A DNA stretch of 64,000 nucleotides from Isochrysis galbana (taxonomy: Eukaryota; Haptophyta; Isochrysidales; Isochrysidaceae), in contig CM030931.1 of the NCBI GenBank assembly GCA_018136815.1, positions 5,710,148 to 5,774,147 of the forward strand, given 5' to 3'. The notes beneath the pieces were generated by a model that saw only the letters and a program-made list of their open reading frames with translations, did no database searches and was not told the origin of the DNA. This document shows, one piece after another, positions 33,961-43,301 of this stretch (position 1 is the first letter of the stretch; every line of letters starts with the position of its first letter). A program made the translations under genes and the position numbers.

Positions 33961-34596
33961 ACCTACCAAATAAGACGAAAGGAGTGCGATGTGCCTAAGT
34001 AAGGGGGAGATACGAAGAGGTCGTAAATTAAACCTGATTGCCCCCAGAAGCAGATAAAGAACCGCTGTAGAGATAGCAAATTAAACCTATTTGCGAGGCG
34101 CCTGGGAGGAAGAAAGGTGGGGAAACTTCCCTTCTCCTTCGAGAGAAAGAGAGAGGGCGCTCCATCCACAACCCACGATCCCATGCATCCAAGCGAAGCT
34201 TTTGACCGAGAACGAGAGAAAGCAGAGAATTATAACGATAAATACCGAATGACGAAGAGAAGCCTAACGAGTGTCGATTCGCGAATGCGACAAGAACACC
34301 ACGTCCAACGTCCAACCGTCCAACCCCGCCACCCCCAGAACCCGAGCCCGTAAGTAGCGCACCAGGGGAGATGCCGCAAGGGACAGGTTGGGAGGGGAGT
34401 GAAAGGAGAAAGGGTGTGGCTACTGTTTAGAAAATCATGGCCACGCGCGAGGCAAGACTTTTGCAAAAAAAAATTATCCTATTAAAACAATAGTCTTACT
34501 ACACCAACCAACCCCTTGATAGTGGGCCCAGGGATAACGGCAGAGCCGGTATCTCCACAAGCCTGCACAATCCAAGGCATCCTCGGAAGCGAGCGC
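33961..34596. other. Intergenic, 3' side of the kinesin gene
   Basis: No coding sequence recognised. Moderately AT-rich around 34010-34090 and 34460-34490. Confidence 0.4.
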
Positions 34597-37500
34597 CTAC
34601 CGAGGGCGTAGGGCCGGGTTGGCGACCTGCCTGCCCGCGCCGACCCCTCTCCTCTCACGTTGCTGCTGCAACCTTTGCGCACGTGCCTGCGACGGCGCGG
34701 CCGGCGGCAGATCTTGTCGCCGCAGCCCATCCCTATTCACGACCCTCACCACCCCCGCGCCTCCCGTGTTCGATGCCGGCCGACCGGGGACGCGCGGCCG
34801 ACCGGGCGACGGGCGCTCGCCTGGCTGTGAGACGCCGTAGGCTCCGTTTATGGCCTTGATCCGTTGTGGCTTGCCGTTAAAGCGGCCGTCAGGCTGTGGG
34901 GCGCGGTAGCTTCCATTCGGCTGCCGGCGTGTGCTGTCCGCGCGAATAGGGGGTTTGTGCTGCCGCTCGAGAGTCCGATTCACGGAGCGCGAGCGCGAGC
35001 CTAAGTCAGAGGCCCGGACGGTTAGGCGGTCTGAGTCGGGGCTGCTCCGCCCTCTCGAGTCGGAGCGTGAGCCGTGCGCATCGGCCCGACCGTCGTCCGT
35101 CACAGCTAGGCCCTCGAGGCCCTGCACCTGCGCCGGCAAGCCATCCCCCCTGGAGCCGCGCCGGCGGAGATTGCTCGTGTTACGCTTGAGGCCGCGCAGC
35201 GCGACCTGAGGTGGCGGTTCGTCGCTCTGCGCTTCGATCCGGCTGAGCGTCGTGGCGCCATCGCGCCGTGCGATCGACCTCATCCGCGCCCCCTGGGTCT
35301 CGCGGCCTTCGCCGCCGCCCGCCGCCATTCGCGTCGGCGAGGCGCGGCCCTCCGGGCCGTCGCCGTCGCGAGGCTCGCTTCCAAAGGTGCGTGTCGAGGT
35401 GCCCATGGCGCCCTCGGCACCTAACTCGGGCAGGCTGCCGCGCGTGCCAAGCCCTGCATCCCCTAAGCTTCGATGCGAGCGTCGCACGTTGCCGCCGCCT
35501 TTCTCAGCCACCGTGTTCAAGCGCACCGAGGGCAGCGAGGGTAGCTTGACCGGCAATGGCGGCTTCATTCCGAGAGTCTGTTGCGTGAAGGGCCGGACGA
35601 GCGCGCCAATGTTTTGCGCGGAGATGGCTTGCTGCGGCGAGATGAGGTTCTGGTCGAGGAGCTGTGCGATGGATGGGATTGTCATGCCCTGCGCGCCGCC
35701 GATCTCGACGTACGCCATCTTGGCGTGAAAGTCCATCGGAGGGCGGTGCTCAGCGAGCCACGATTCGGTCGACATGGCCACCGACATGAGTTCGGGCGGG
35801 AGGTGGCCCTCGCTTACCGCCCGCTGTTGCATCTCGCGCCGCCACTCGAGCTCATGCTGGAATTGCTCATTGAGCACCTCCATGAACTTGCCGCGCACGA
35901 AGAGCTGCAGCAGTTGGAGGCGCTCGCTCGATGAGATGCGATTGACCGCCGTCCCGATGATATCCTGCACGTCCTGCTGATTGGAGAGCAGCTTGTTTCG
36001 CACTGAAATGATGGCGTCGTGCACGCGTGCCTGCTCCTCCGCGTTCGGACTGGCGCCAGCCGTTGCATTCGCCGACTGAGCCTTCATCAACTTCTGCGTT
36101 AACTCCGTCAGCTCGACTAGGAGGCCGCGCCGTTCGGCGCACGCCTGCAGTGGGAGAGGTGGGTTAGGGTGGTGCGCGTTGGGGGCGACGGGCAGTGAGC
36201 GGGACAGGGCGGGCGGGCGGCGGGCGGCGCGCGCCTGCGTCACGGCCTCTTCGATCTCGACCATGTGCCGCTTCTCGAGGTTGTCGACATAGTCAACCGC
36301 CGACAAGCGCTGGCTGCGCTCGGAAAGCCGCGTGTCCTCACGCAGGTTGTGCACTGGCGGTAGCCGGTTGCCGTTGGCGTGGGCGGCGGCCGCCTTCAGG
36401 TCGGCCACTTCGTTGCGCAACTCCATGATGATGCGTTGGTACTCGGCAATATGCGCCGAGACGGACATGACGTTGCGCGCAACCTGCGTCTTCAGATTCT
36501 TGGCTCGGTTGGCGTACTTGAGCGTGTTGACAGTCTCCTCGAATTGGCGGTGTGAGGGCGAGATGTTGGCGATCATCACAGTGCGACAGTTGCCTCCCAG
36601 CGAGTCCTTGAGCAGGCGAGTCATCTTCGAGTCGCGGAAGGGGACGTGGGAGCGGCCGCCCTCGGCGAGCGCGGTGATGCAGTTTCCCAGCGCAAGCAGC
36701 GAGCGGTTGATGTTGGCACCTTCTTTGAGCCGATCGCCGCGGTTCTCCGTTTTCGAGGCACGCTCTGAGCCGGCAAGATCAACCATGCTAAGCTTGCCGA
36801 TACGCACATTGCCTGTCACATGCGCCGTCTTCTCTGCCTGTTCAACCGTCACCTGCAACACTGCGTGCGAGCGCGACGACACTTGATTGGCTGCGGTCGG
36901 CTCGACCGAGCGATGCAGGTTACCGCGGTGCAACAACTCGAGGATCTCGTCAGCCGATTCTGCGCCGTACTCGGTGATGCCCTGCACCACCATCCCGCGC
37001 ACCGGGTCCTCGTGCAGCTTGAGATCGACGGATGAGGGCAGCAACAAGTCCTTGATCAGCTCATTGTAGATCTCTAGGTAAGAAAGCGTCACCTTGAACT
37101 TCTTGTCGCGGAACTCCTCGTCCGTCTGCATCCTTGTAAACATGTCATACAGTGTGTTGACCATTACACCTGGCTGGTCGATGGCGCCGAGCATTGTGTG
37201 CGTCTTACCGGCGCCGGTCGCGCCGTAGGCAAAGACGGAGGCATTGTACCCGTCAAGCACGCCACCAACTAGGCCATGCGCCGTCTCCTCATACACCGTC
37301 TCCTGACCCACCTGCTCATCGAAGACCTTGTCAAACGCGTACCGCTTCTCTCGCTCTCGGTTCTTGTTGAGTTCGGGGTCGTACCACGGATCGATCACGA
37401 TGACAACCTTGCCTTCGATGATGCGGATGCAGTTGTAGTCACCCGCCTCGACCTCCTTCTCCCACATCGGCCGCATGCGGATAGCAACAAGCATAGGCAT

Positions 37501-37695
37501 GGCCTGCGGCGCCGTCGCGCTCGACGAGTCGAATCGCGCCAGCTGCTGCTTAGCGCTCAAGTCCTCCCAGAAGTCGCGCGGCTCAAACTCGCCACTTAGC
37601 TGGTCGCGCGACTCCTCCTCCTCACCCCCCTCATCGGAGGGCTCCACTGACGATGCTGGGCCGCCATCCCCTCGCTCTCTGTCTTCCTCTCTCAT
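34597..37695 (-). CDS. Kinesin motor protein, kinesin-8/KIF19-like
   Basis: Open frame of 1032 codons from ATG 37695. The motor domain (about residues 67-405) has the P-loop GATGAGKTHTM (158-168), switch I NQVSSRSH (270-277), switch II VDLAGSE (305-311) and the NRSLLALGNCITAL helix. The neck SVSAHIAEYQRIIMELRNEV matches the HIAxYxxII pattern of kinesin-8/KIF19. A coiled region 415-640 and a basic, low-complexity tail follow. Kinesin-8 motors walk to plus ends and shorten microtubules; KIF19 controls cilium length. Residues about 488-517 (36145-36234) are probably a 90-nt intron with a GC donor and CAG acceptor, giving 1002 aa. A GA tract precedes the start. Confidence 0.9.
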   Translation of the reverse strand: MREEDRERGDGGPASSVEPSDEGGEEEESRDQLSGEFEPRDFWEDLSAKQQLARFDSSSATAPQAMPMLVAIRMRPMWEKEVEAGDYNCIRIIEGKVVIVIDPWYDPELNKNREREKRYAFDKVFDEQVGQETVYEETAHGLVGGVLDGYNASVFAYGATGAGKTHTMLGAIDQPGVMVNTLYDMFTRMQTDEEFRDKKFKVTLSYLEIYNELIKDLLLPSSVDLKLHEDPVRGMVVQGITEYGAESADEILELLHRGNLHRSVEPTAANQVSSRSHAVLQVTVEQAEKTAHVTGNVRIGKLSMVDLAGSERASKTENRGDRLKEGANINRSLLALGNCITALAEGGRSHVPFRDSKMTRLLKDSLGGNCRTVMIANISPSHRQFEETVNTLKYANRAKNLKTQVARNVMSVSAHIAEYQRIIMELRNEVADLKAAAAHANGNRLPPVHNLREDTRLSERSQRLSAVDYVDNLEKRHMVEIEEAVTQARAARRPPALSRSLPVAPNAHHPNPPLPLQACAERRGLLVELTELTQKLMKAQSANATAGASPNAEEQARVHDAIISVRNKLLSNQQDVQDIIGTAVNRISSSERLQLLQLFVRGKFMEVLNEQFQHELEWRREMQQRAVSEGHLPPELMSVAMSTESWLAEHRPPMDFHAKMAYVEIGGAQGMTIPSIAQLLDQNLISPQQAISAQNIGALVRPFTQQTLGMKPPLPVKLPSLPSVRLNTVAEKGGGNVRRSHRSLGDAGLGTRGSLPELGAEGAMGTSTRTFGSEPRDGDGPEGRASPTRMAAGGGEGRETQGARMRSIARRDGATTLSRIEAQSDEPPPQVALRGLKRNTSNLRRRGSRGDGLPAQVQGLEGLAVTDDGRADAHGSRSDSRGRSSPDSDRLTVRASDLGSRSRSVNRTLERQHKPPIRADSTRRQPNGSYRAPQPDGRFNGKPQRIKAINGAYGVSQPGERPSPGRPRVPGRPASNTGGAGVVRVVNRDGLRRQDLPPAAPSQARAQRLQQQRERRGVGAGRQVANPALRPR
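36145..36234 (-). other. Putative 90-nt GC-AG intron in the kinesin gene
   Basis: On the minus strand, exon ...GTGACGCAG is followed by GCGCGCGCC, and 90 nt later by CACCTCTCCCACTGCAG before GCGTGCGCC. A CCTAACCC branch-like site and a pyrimidine run precede the acceptor. Length is a multiple of three with no stop, so the frame stays open either way. The encoded 30 residues are Pro/Ala-rich and interrupt the coiled region. Confidence 0.55.
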
Positions 37696-38354
37696 CCCTC
37701 TCGTAAGCTCACTTTAGCTCGCTCTTTCCCTTCGATCCAGCCCTCCCCCTCCCCTCTCCCTTCCTCCCTCTCTCCTTCCTCTCTCTCCTTCCTGGCGCTT
37801 CTCTCTCGGAGCCTCTCCCCTCTCTCTCTCTGTCTCTCCCTCCCTCCCTCCCTCTCCCTCCCTCTCTCTCCCTCTCTCCCCCTCCCTCTCCCTCTCTCTC
37901 CCTCTCTCCCTTTCTCTCTCCCTCTCTCCCTCTCTCCCTCTTTCTCTAGTCAGCCATGCGCGGCGCACTGCCGCGGGGGTAGGCAGCTAGAGAGAAGCCA
38001 GTGCTTACTGTCCACGCCACGCAGGTCAACCGGCATTTTTCAAAATTCACGCCCGTCTCATACATATAACGAGGGTCCATCTGGTATGAAATCAATGTCC
38101 ACTCCTCCCTCGACCCTCGTGGACATATCATCTCTCTTGACCAGATTTCTTCTCTCTTCTTCGCTCTCCCAGTTGCGGGGACTGCCACACCACCCGTCTC
38201 TCTCTCTCTCCTCACAACCGCCCCCCCTCCACTTCTCATCCGTTTCGCTGGCGGTTTCCGATTTCGGCGAGAGAGTATTCTTTTTTTAAGAGGCGCCGAG
38301 CGAGGCCGCCCTGCTGATAAGGCGGCCCCGGGACCAAGAATAATAAAATGGTTT
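37696..38354. other. GA/GGGA tract and intergenic flank
   Basis: 37745-37945 is CT/CCCT on plus (GA on the kinesin coding strand), starting about 50 bp upstream of the kinesin ATG. The remainder holds no gene. Confidence 0.7.
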
Positions 38355-38861
38355 TTAACTCTTTACTGCCGGGAGCGCAGCATGCAAATGGATGCTTCGA
38401 AGTTTCGTTTTTTGAGGTGAGAGAAGAGTGGAAGACATGTTCAACGATATAAGCGACGCTTTCCGCAAAGAAAGAGATGACCAAATTTTTCCCGATCCCC
38501 CCCCCCCCCCTCTCCCTCTCCCTCCCAGTCCCACTCCCACTCCGTTGCGCCGCGCCGCCCTCCCCTCGCCCCTCCGCCGCTCCATCCGAGCACACCTCTT
38601 TCTAACGTGCACACGTGGATTATTTGGTGAACTGAAGCATCCAAATGGCTGCTTCGCCCCTGGGCCTATTTTCTCCATCATTCCATACTACAATCTCGAC
38701 CTATTACCTATTATGTTGTGAATGGGTGCGGAGTGTGTGTGGGGAAGGATGTCCCTGAGGCTCCCCCAGCACCTCATGGGCACCCGTCAAGGCGTTGGCG
38801 AGCAGGGACGAAGTATGTCGTTTGAAGCATCCATTTGCATGCTCCGGCAGGAAACAGTTAA
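38355..38861. mobile_element. piggyBac-like MITE flanked by TTAA
   Basis: TTAA at 38355-38358 is followed by CTCTTTACTGCCGGGAGCGC and AGCATGCAAATGGATGCTTC. The other end, in reverse complement, reads TTAACTGTTTCCTGCCGG then AGCATGCAAATGGATGCTTC from 38861. The arms match over about 40 bp apart from a 6-bp difference. TTAA duplications and a CTGCCGG-type end are features of piggyBac superfamily elements. A further GAAGCATCCAAATGG copy lies inside near 38635. No transposase, 507 bp: a non-autonomous element. Confidence 0.78.
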
Positions 38862-39194
38862 AACGGGGGGTTGAGGGTGCGAACGGCGATGTGTAGCGCT
38901 TCGGCCTCAGTGTGCGGTGTGCGCCTCGACGAGCTGCGCCACTTTGTCGATGCGTTCGCGATGCCGACAGGGACAGGCCTCCGTCTGCGAGGAGGGCACG
39001 TCAATGTCAATGTCAATGTCAATGTATGCATAATGTATGTGTAGTGTGTAGTGTGTAGTGTGTAGTGTGTAGCCAATGTCCAATGTGCGCCCGCGCCGGG
39101 GTGCTCTGTCATACCGTCATATGATACTCCTCGGCGACCTGATATGATATCATATGATACTATCATATGATACTATCATATATTACTAGCACTA
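38862..39194. repeat. Simple repeats
   Basis: (TCAATG)n at about 39001-39024, (TAGTGTG)n at about 39038-39072 and a CATATGATAC repeat at about 39118-39185. No gene. Confidence 0.75.
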
Positions 39195-40012
39195 TGTCCA
39201 GCATGCGATGACTACAGGCTCGTAGGCAGAGGGCCGTTCGATCGAGCCGGCAGCTGACGCGGCCGTGAAAGAGTCGTTGTTTGTTGCTGGCGGGAAGATG
39301 TCTGAGAAGTCATAGTAGGAGTAGGGTCTGACAGTGTCTGCCATCGAGCGCTATGAGCGAAGAGGTAGACTGAGGTTCGGAGGATTGCAACGCGTGGCGT
39401 CGGAGAGTAGAGACGAGACTAGCTAGCGAGCTAGTGGAAGAGAGAGAATGAGAATGAGAGCTTCTTAGGTCCAAGGTAGACACGAGGGACTACAACGCGT
39501 GGACTCAAAAAAAGATGCTGGTCCACAGAGACACACAAACTAAACCAAACGGGGCGAAAACTAACCGCACTTGGACGAACGGCCAAGCGTCGGCACCAAG
39601 GCAACTTAGCAGCGCACAGGCATGCGACAGAGGAGTCGGCCCAACGAGGGAACGAGGGCAGACCTCGCTGGGGAGCTGCGACCGAGGTATAACAAAAGAC
39701 AGACGACAATCGTGGAACGTTTGATGACATCAAGAGAAAGTAGGAGAAGAGGCGATATACCCATGTCGAACACGCGATGACTATAGGCTCATAGGCAGAG
39801 GGCCGTTCGATCGAGCCGGCAGCTGACGCGGTCGTAGAAGGGTCGTTGATTGTTGTTCGCGGGAAGATGTCTGACAGATCATAGTAGGAGTCTGTTCTGA
39901 GAGTGTCTGCCATCGAGCGCTACGAGCGATGAGGTAGACTTACGGTCGGAGGATTGCGGCGTGTGGCGTCAACGTTTGATGACATCGAGAGAAAGTAAGA
40001 GAAGAGGCAGTA
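39195..40012 (-). repeat. Partial tandem duplication of a MADT-type ORF start
   Basis: 39199-39403 and 39773-39977 are about 90% alike, and the following GTTTGATGACATC...GAGAAAGTA block also occurs twice (39719 and 39973). In minus orientation each copy starts MADT followed by SYYD.SDIFP and AAGSIERPSAYEP. The inner copy has an extra segment of about 310 bp. It looks like a duplicated 5' coding end of a retroelement. No domain recognised. Confidence 0.65.
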
Positions 40013-40016
40013 TACC

Positions 40017-40165
40017 AATCGACGAGACCTTGAGGCTTAAAATAACCCACCGGTTAGAAGTAAAAGTCTGTCATCGTAGGGAATACGACAACCCATCAAC
40101 GAGACCTTGAGACTTAAAATAACTCACAGGCTAGAAGTAAAAGTCTGTCCTCGTATGGAATACGA
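40017..40165. repeat. Two-copy tandem repeat, about 75-bp unit
   Basis: AACGAGACCTTGAGRCTTAA and AGAAGTAAAAGTCTGTC occur twice in the same order. It lies on the upstream (minus-strand) side of the MADT repeat. Confidence 0.8.
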
Positions 40166-40560
40166 CACACTAACGTAGGCCTTACGCCATACACACTTTG
40201 TACTTAAACACTAACGGATAAAGGTACCTCGCTTTTAAGGACGAGTCCTTAAAATAAGGACAGACTTCCATATCATATGCCATATCTGAGGAATAGGCTA
40301 TGGTCACCTAATAAGGAGCCTACCTTTGATTTCCAGGCAGTTCCTGGCATGGTGAATTGGGCTGCTAGGCTAACAGTACACCATTCGCTCGAAAAATAGT
40401 ACTTTAAAACAGTTTTACGAATCTACTGCTGACCGAGCGCTTATCCGTCCTTAAAAGCTTAAACACAATCGAGAGCTCATAGTGGCCGCCAGAGGCCGCG
40501 CCCCTCGCATGACGAGGAAGGATGGCCAATACGAGCCGACGGGCGCGAAAACTACGAGGT
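40166..40560. other. Low-GC block, no gene
   Basis: Much lower GC than the surroundings; contains TAAAATAAGGACAGACTTCC-type sequence. Possibly the terminal region of the same retroelement as the adjacent MADT repeat. Frames are short. Confidence 0.4.
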
Positions 40561-40569
40561 AATTCGACG

Positions 40570-41030
40570 CCCTGACGGACTGGAGGTTACGGATGGGACG
40601 GAGGGAACCGGAAGGTACGGAAGGTAGGCGGCGGGAGGCACGGCATTTTAGATTTTGGAACTGGAACTGGGCAGGTTGGACGGGCTGATCCACCTCAAGG
40701 CGGGAGGATGGAGGATGGATGGCGGGCAGTGGCGAGGGCGAGCGGGACGACGGGGCGGACATAGCAGTAGCGAGTGCGAGTGGGCGAGTGAGTTGGTTGG
40801 AGTGGTGTTGTGTAAGATTGCTTGTTACGACGGGAGCGGGAGCGAGAAGCGAGAGCGAGAACGAGGGAGCGAGGAGCGACTGGGACGACGAACGAGGGCG
40901 ACAGAGGCCGACAGGATCCCAATCCACCTAGTCCGACAACAATCTGAGACACGCACGCTCGACTTTCACCCAACATCCCCCTACACTAACGTATCTTCCC
41001 TCACTTGGGCGGGGAAGACACAGAAGGAAG
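40570..41030 (-). mobile_element. MSAPSS-type retroelement 5' end, copy E
   Basis: More diverged relative of 22849-23327, with MSAPSSRSPSPLPAIHPPSS on the minus strand and the same leader (GTTGGGTGAAAGTCGAGCG and similar). Confidence 0.65.
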
Positions 41031-41360
41031 TACTAGAAGTTACAAGAGTACAACTCTCTACTGACTACTCTCCCGAAAATAGCCTAGCGGGTGGGGCGCG
41101 CGCGTTCTGACGGAATCCTTCGGTGGGGCGGCGTCCTCTTGGGGAGGACGGGAGGGAGGGAAGGGCGGGAGGGAGGGAAGAGAGGAAAGGGGGAGGGAAG
41201 CGCGAGAGGGAGGGAAGGAGGGAGAGAGAGACGGAGGGAGAGACGGAGGGCCAGAGAGAGAGAGGGGAGGGGGGGGAGAGGGAGGGAGGGAGGGGGGGAG
41301 GGAGGGAGGGAGAGAGTAGAGAGACGGAGGGAAATAGGGGGGGAAGGGGCGCCAGGGAGC

Positions 41361-42606
41361 ATGCTCGGCACGACCATGGCGAGGGCACTGCGGACACCCT
41401 CGACAAGCGCGCTGGGTATCCCCGCATACTCAGCCTCGTGGTACGTGGGCGATGAGGTGCAGCCAAAGGTAGGTGCGGGGCTGCTCTTCTTTGCGTATGG
41501 AGAGGCTATCGCCGTCAGCCACTTCCTCGAGGAGGTAGTGCGGGCGGCGCGCTCCTTCCAGCGCAACAGCCCCGCCATCAACATGGCGGTCGTCTCCAAC
41601 AACCGCACCGTCCCTGAGGACCTCTTCCATTATCACATCCGGCCGCGTGAGGATCTCATCTTTCAAGGCGAAGCATGTCCGTACGGCGAGCAGCACTGCC
41701 AAAAGCACGTGGCACGCAGACAGTGGCTCACACGCCTCTTCTACTTGGCGCACACGCCCTTCGAGCTAACATGGGCACTGGATTCGAACGTCGTCAACTG
41801 TGTCCCTGGAGGTGTAGAGGCGTTCCTCTCCAAAGCGATGAAAGCTAGGCTGTGGGGATATGACATTGCGCATGCCAATCAGGCGAAGGGAAGCATGTAT
41901 CCGCACAACTGGAGCATCCTGTTTTTGTGGAACACGCGCGTTGCAAGCCTGCTCCGCGACTGGCTCCTACTACAGCTGCGTCGCGGTGTTGCTAAAGATG
42001 ATCAGGCGACGCTCTTTGCTGCTGAGCAACGCCAACGAGCCAGGTGAGAGCTTCACTTATTTATTTCGATTTTTCGATCCAACTCGATGTCTGCCGTTCG
42101 AGCGCCCTCGATGGGTGTTTAAACACGTCTTCACGCGCTAAGCGTTATGCACTGAGCTACGAAGCGATGATTAATCCTCATTCCCGCCCCTTGGCAGCGG
42201 TGGTCTGAGAGTTGGCCAGGTGCCAACCCGCTACTCGACGGCATTTTACTCGGCAACCAGCAAGGGCTTCTACCCACGCATCACCCGGCCGTTGAGTGGG
42301 GCTGCATATATTCTCCACGCGAAACCCGCATATCATGCCTTATGGTGCACTGCCTTCAACAACGAGACGCGCACACGTCAGCTAGTCCTGATGGGCAAGG
42401 ATTCCAACGTCGAGGCCATATATAGCAAAGACCAATGCCGAGTAAAGCTCGGGCTTTTCCGTGGATGCCCATATGGGGATGGGCATGCCGACGCGGACAC
42501 CGTATTTGAGCCAGCCCACACGCCAAGCCCACATTCACTGCGCATCAAATGGCAGGCGCCATATGAGATGGACCAGCACAAGGGTAAGCGGATCATGAGG
42601 TTATAA
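41361..42606 (+). CDS. Glycosyltransferase-like (nucleotide-diphospho-sugar transferase type) protein
   Basis: Exon 1 is 41361-42043 and exon 2 is 42198-42606, with a CAG/GTGAG donor and a GGCAG acceptor, phase 2, about 363 aa. The start is MLGTTMARALR; upstream in-frame sequence is only GGGA repeat. LFFAYGEAIAVSHFLEEV, MAVVSNN and the acidic ELTWALDSNVVNC (a DxD-like DSN) followed by FLSKAMKARLWGYDIA resemble fold-type GT-A transferases of unknown specificity. PHNWSILFLWNT then LLQLRRG.AKDDQATL recalls the late acceptor-binding part of such enzymes. No signal peptide or membrane anchor is seen. The end is uncertain: an AAGG/GTAAGC site at 42584 precedes the stop and a protein-like stretch follows at 42624, but it does not join in frame. 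Confidence 0.6.
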
Positions 42607-43301
42607 TTTTGGGAGGTCGCCAGATGGCAAGGAATGCCCTTGTCATGGGCATGATGCAGAATTATAGGGAGCTATGCTTCCTCGCGCTGCAGGTAAAGAG
42701 TGGAGTAGCACAACGACCAAGGTGGCCCGCTCCGAATCAGTTGGCGAGTTTTTGTTGCGTCACTTGCGGCGCCTTACTTAGAAAGGAAGGGCACACCTTG
42801 GTGGTTGTGCTCCTTTGATTTTGCTGTGTACCGATATCGGTGTTGTTAAGGTCGCGTTCCGTCGAATAATAATAAAAATAGTTGAGCGTTCGTACCACTA
42901 CTCCCACGAGCCCGGTACTATCCCGACAACCCTCAGCACACTTGCCCGTACGCCTTGACGTGTGCTGATGCCACATACACCTATCACCTATGCATCCCTT
43001 CACATCTCCCCCCTCGCAGACCCCCGGCTCCCATTCTAACTGCCCACAAGTTACAATGGGCCATTGCAATCGGCAATCGGGGAAAACCCAGTGAGGCGAT
43101 ACGACCTACGTCGGGCGACTCACCAGGGAAAAGCAACGGGGGGGTGGGGGGGGTGGAGGAATGGAGGAACTCTCGTCAACCAAGAAGAACGGAAGAGGTT
43201 GCAACTCGAGGTTCCCTTTTTTTGTCACACCTCTCCCGTCTATTTTGGTACTACTACATAATTTTAATTGACCCCTAACTTGGACCCTTACTTGGACACC
43301 C
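42607..43301. other. Intergenic
   Basis: Contains an exon-like frame 42624-42692 (MARNALVMGMMQNYRELCF) that may belong to the preceding gene. Otherwise no gene is recognised. Confidence 0.4.
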
